Positions 58,358-60,000 of a stretch of DNA of 60,000 nt are shown here, piece by piece. Under the pieces are notes generated by a model. It saw nothing but the letters and a program-made list of their open reading frames with translations. It was not told the DNA's origin and did not search any database. The stretch is from Strigamia acuminata (lineage: Eukaryota; Arthropoda; Chilopoda; Geophilomorpha; Linotaeniidae): contig OX442316.1 in NCBI GenBank assembly GCA_949358305.1, positions 15,006,001-15,066,000 of the forward strand, given 5' to 3'. A program made the translations under genes and the position numbers. Every line of letters starts with the position of its first letter. Within the stretch, counting starts at the first letter, position 1.

Positions 58358-58411
58358 AGTCTAACAATGAAATTTTGCTAGATGTGAAGTCTTGTGGTTA
58401 ATCGTCCTAGG

Positions 58412-58773
58412 TGACACGATCTTATTGTCAGAATAACGTGCAAAACAAACGTTTTTACGATATAAACAAACATTTTGAACGTGACCGGATTGCTACGTTT
58501 TGCCAGTTTCCTTTTGGAATCGATGACGTATTTTTGCGTCATTTCCTGTATCCAAAAGGAATAAAAGGAAAGATTTGTCCTTCCTTTCTAAGTTGAACGC
58601 GCACCTACTGTATAAAGTAGGAAGTGTATTGGTTTTACAGCCAAACTTTAACACACATGTAATGAATTTTAAACATTCAAATAAAAGAATACTACAAGTA
58701 AAAATAAGGTCCATGTGTCTAATTTTCAAATATGACACCATACATAATTCTAATTCTGGGGTAGCTTTCTACT
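58412..58773. other. Interval right of the MITE, no gene seen
   Basis: Open frames are short and on opposite strands over the same DNA, with no splice or domain support. Confidence 0.4.
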
Positions 58774-58863
58774 TACCGTATTTCTCCGATTCTAAGACGC
58801 ACTTTTTTTAGCCTAAAAACAATCTTACCATCGATGGCTTCTTAGAATTGAAGAAATACGGTA
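58774..58863. mobile_element. 90-bp TIR element (TACCGTATTTCT type)
   Basis: The left end TACCGTATTTCTCCGATTCT and the right end, read as its reverse complement, TACCGTATTTCTTCAATTCT form inverted repeats of about 24 bp with few mismatches. There is no coding capacity. Ends of this kind (TACCGTATTT followed by a TAAGACGCAC-like string) are common in small animal transposons. Confidence 0.7.
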
Positions 58864-58952
58864 AAAGAAAAATGATGCACCCTACTGTACATACTAAAGC
58901 TATCATAGAAGAGAAATAGAAATAGAAATTAAAAATGACTGGTTTGAATATA

Positions 58953-59844
58953 CAGGGTGTTCTAAAAGTCTGGTCCCCTCCAAATATTTCCTGAGCAATT
59001 GCATTTAGGCCAACTTTGATGAAGGGATTGTATAGGAAGTTGGGAGAGAGCAATCCAATGATGTCATCAAAATTGATCTTGATGGTCATTTTCAAGGTCA
59101 TTCACTTTCTAACTTTTAAACCGTTTAAGATACAGCAAAATTTCCAATTACAAAGTTGTAGAGCACCATCAAATTAGTACTATACAACTTATCTTAGTTA
59201 TCTTAGGTTTTTTTTAATAAAAGAAAACAAATCAGCAAATTGAAATTTTCAATCAAAAAGTTGTAGAGCACCATCAAATTAGTCTAACAATTAGCCAACA
59301 ATTGGCTGTTCAACAAAGTTTATAAGTGATGAAAATCATTGAGAAATCAATCTTCAGCTTCACTGATGCTCATTACACAGTTTCTTTCAGGTCAGTTTAG
59401 TTAAGCAACAATAGTTCCAATCAGTAAGTGGATGGGTGACCCACTGGGACTTCTAATATTTCACTTCCATAAATGAAGGAATATCAACAAAGAGACATGA
59501 CAGATATGGTGTTGTGTTACATGCGATGTCGTGCATATGAATAGCGCCGCCATGCGTTACTGCGATATCGCGCGTTATGAAATATTTGACTTAAGACAAC
59601 GAACATAAGTTGTATAGTACTAATTTGATGGTGCTCTACAACTTTGTAATTGGAAATTTTGCTGTATCTTAAACGGTTTAAAAGTTAGAAAGTGAATGAC
59701 CTTGAAAATGACCTTCAAGGTTAAATTTGATGACATCAGTGGATTGCTCGCACCCAACTTCCTATATGATCCCTTCATCAAAGTTGGTCTAGATGCAATT
59801 GTTCAGGAAATATTTGGAGGGGACCAGACTTTTAGAACACCCTG
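58953..59844. mobile_element. 892-bp foldback element with about 230-bp inverted repeats
   Basis: The outer ends CAGGGTGTTCTAAAAGTCTG and CAGACTTTTAGAACACCCTG are perfect inverted repeats flanked by TA on both sides. The arms (58,953 to about 59,180 and about 59,615-59,844) remain complementary with scattered mismatches. The open frames at 58,808-59,101 (minus) and 59,696-59,959 (plus) are the two arms read inward and have no other meaning. The core holds a 5S rRNA-like piece. No transposase. Confidence 0.88.
59386..59452 (+). other. 5S rRNA-like segment in the core of the foldback element
   Basis: The string AGTAAGTGGATGGGTGACCC followed by ACTGGGA matches the box C region of 5S rRNA (TTGGATGGGTGACCGCCTGGGA) with few changes, and about 20 bases upstream TTAAGCAACA sits where 5S has its box A (GCTAAGCAGG). 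The 5' third of 5S is not recognisable. This looks like a fossil derived from 5S RNA rather than a functional gene. Confidence 0.55.
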
Positions 59845-60000
59845 TATGTGGAGATTTGATTGGTGTAACAAAGATATGTCATCAATTCTCAGGCCACATG
59901 TTAACGACGTTGCAGTATGGTACGACATTACTGAATGTGATGTCATTTCAACGTTTTGATGGCACGAGTCAGTGGGTAATATAATAAATACTTTATTAGC

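Larger units (their letters stand above)
48100..58411. mobile_element. MITE copy 2, split by the LTR retrotransposon
   Basis: The left part is 48,100-48,490 and the right part is 58,362-58,411, with the target duplication AGTC belonging to the LTR element. The left TIR begins CCTAGGACGATTTACTACAG and the right TIR is GATGTGAAGTCTTGTGGTTA. Joining the two parts restores the order seen in copy 1 around GTCTAACAATGAAATTTTGC. It lies in direct tandem with copy 1, separated only by TTGAA. Confidence 0.85.

Noticed and set aside
58808-59959. Two similar open frames on opposite strands near the window end
   Set aside because: They are the two arms of one inverted-repeat element read in opposite directions.
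1-60000. CRISPR arrays, bacterial operons, tRNA genes
   Set aside because: The intron structure and gene content are metazoan; no spacer-repeat array or cloverleaf gene was seen. The only tRNA-like string is the 18-base primer-site match.

Overview
The window looks like nuclear DNA of an invertebrate, most likely an arthropod. It is AT-rich, its introns are mostly 50-120 bp with GT-AG borders, and it carries metazoan genes (ATG9, CNOT9, mitochondrial ribosomal protein S7, BRCA1-like and Dscam-like pieces) among many transposable elements. The species cannot be fixed from the sequence; a crustacean or chelicerate would fit, but this is inference.

Layout. 1.9-5.0 kb (minus): ATG9, the autophagy lipid scramblase, about 14 exons, N-terminal exon(s) not resolved. 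6.0-7.4 kb (plus): a complete eight-exon CNOT9/Rcd-1 gene of the CCR4-NOT complex, head to head with ATG9. 8.4-45.1 kb: a seven-member tandem array (copies A-G, all plus strand) of Cys-loop ligand-gated ion channel genes of the glycine/GluCl-like anion-channel type. All have a very short M3-M4 loop, an extra N-C-K-x-C cysteine pair and an altered M2 entrance. Copy D is frameshifted. The array grew in steps: B and D are sister copies, as are C and E, and F and G. A unit [spacer-B-spacer-C] was duplicated as [spacer-D-spacer-E], and [F plus downstream] as [G plus downstream].

Between B and C the unit is broken by about 14 kb of foreign DNA (about 13.65-27.85 kb). It contains a LINE tail, the 3' exons of MRPS7, tandem and minisatellite repeats, BRCA1-like C-terminal exons that run directly into Dscam sequence, and Dscam exons in scrambled order with frame breaks. 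Diverged inverted repeats lie near both ends of this block.

Downstream of G, 46.3-47.2 kb holds an LTR relic, a LINE tail and a 155-bp hAT-type MITE nested in that LINE. Two tandem copies of a second MITE follow (47.6-48.5 kb). The second copy is split by a 9.87-kb LTR retrotransposon (48,491-58,357) in minus orientation. That element has 1,721-bp near-identical LTRs, a 4-bp target duplication, a tRNA-Gln primer site and a polypurine tract, but no recognisable gag-pol; its interior is largely tandem repeats. The last 1.5 kb has a 90-bp TIR element and an 892-bp foldback element whose core resembles 5S rRNA.

Functionally, ATG9 and CNOT9 are ordinary housekeeping genes that may share a 5' region. 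The receptor array is the main gene family: six apparently intact paralogues that could assemble as homo- or heteropentameric channels, most with conserved upstream blocks suggesting a common promoter and a 5' non-coding exon.
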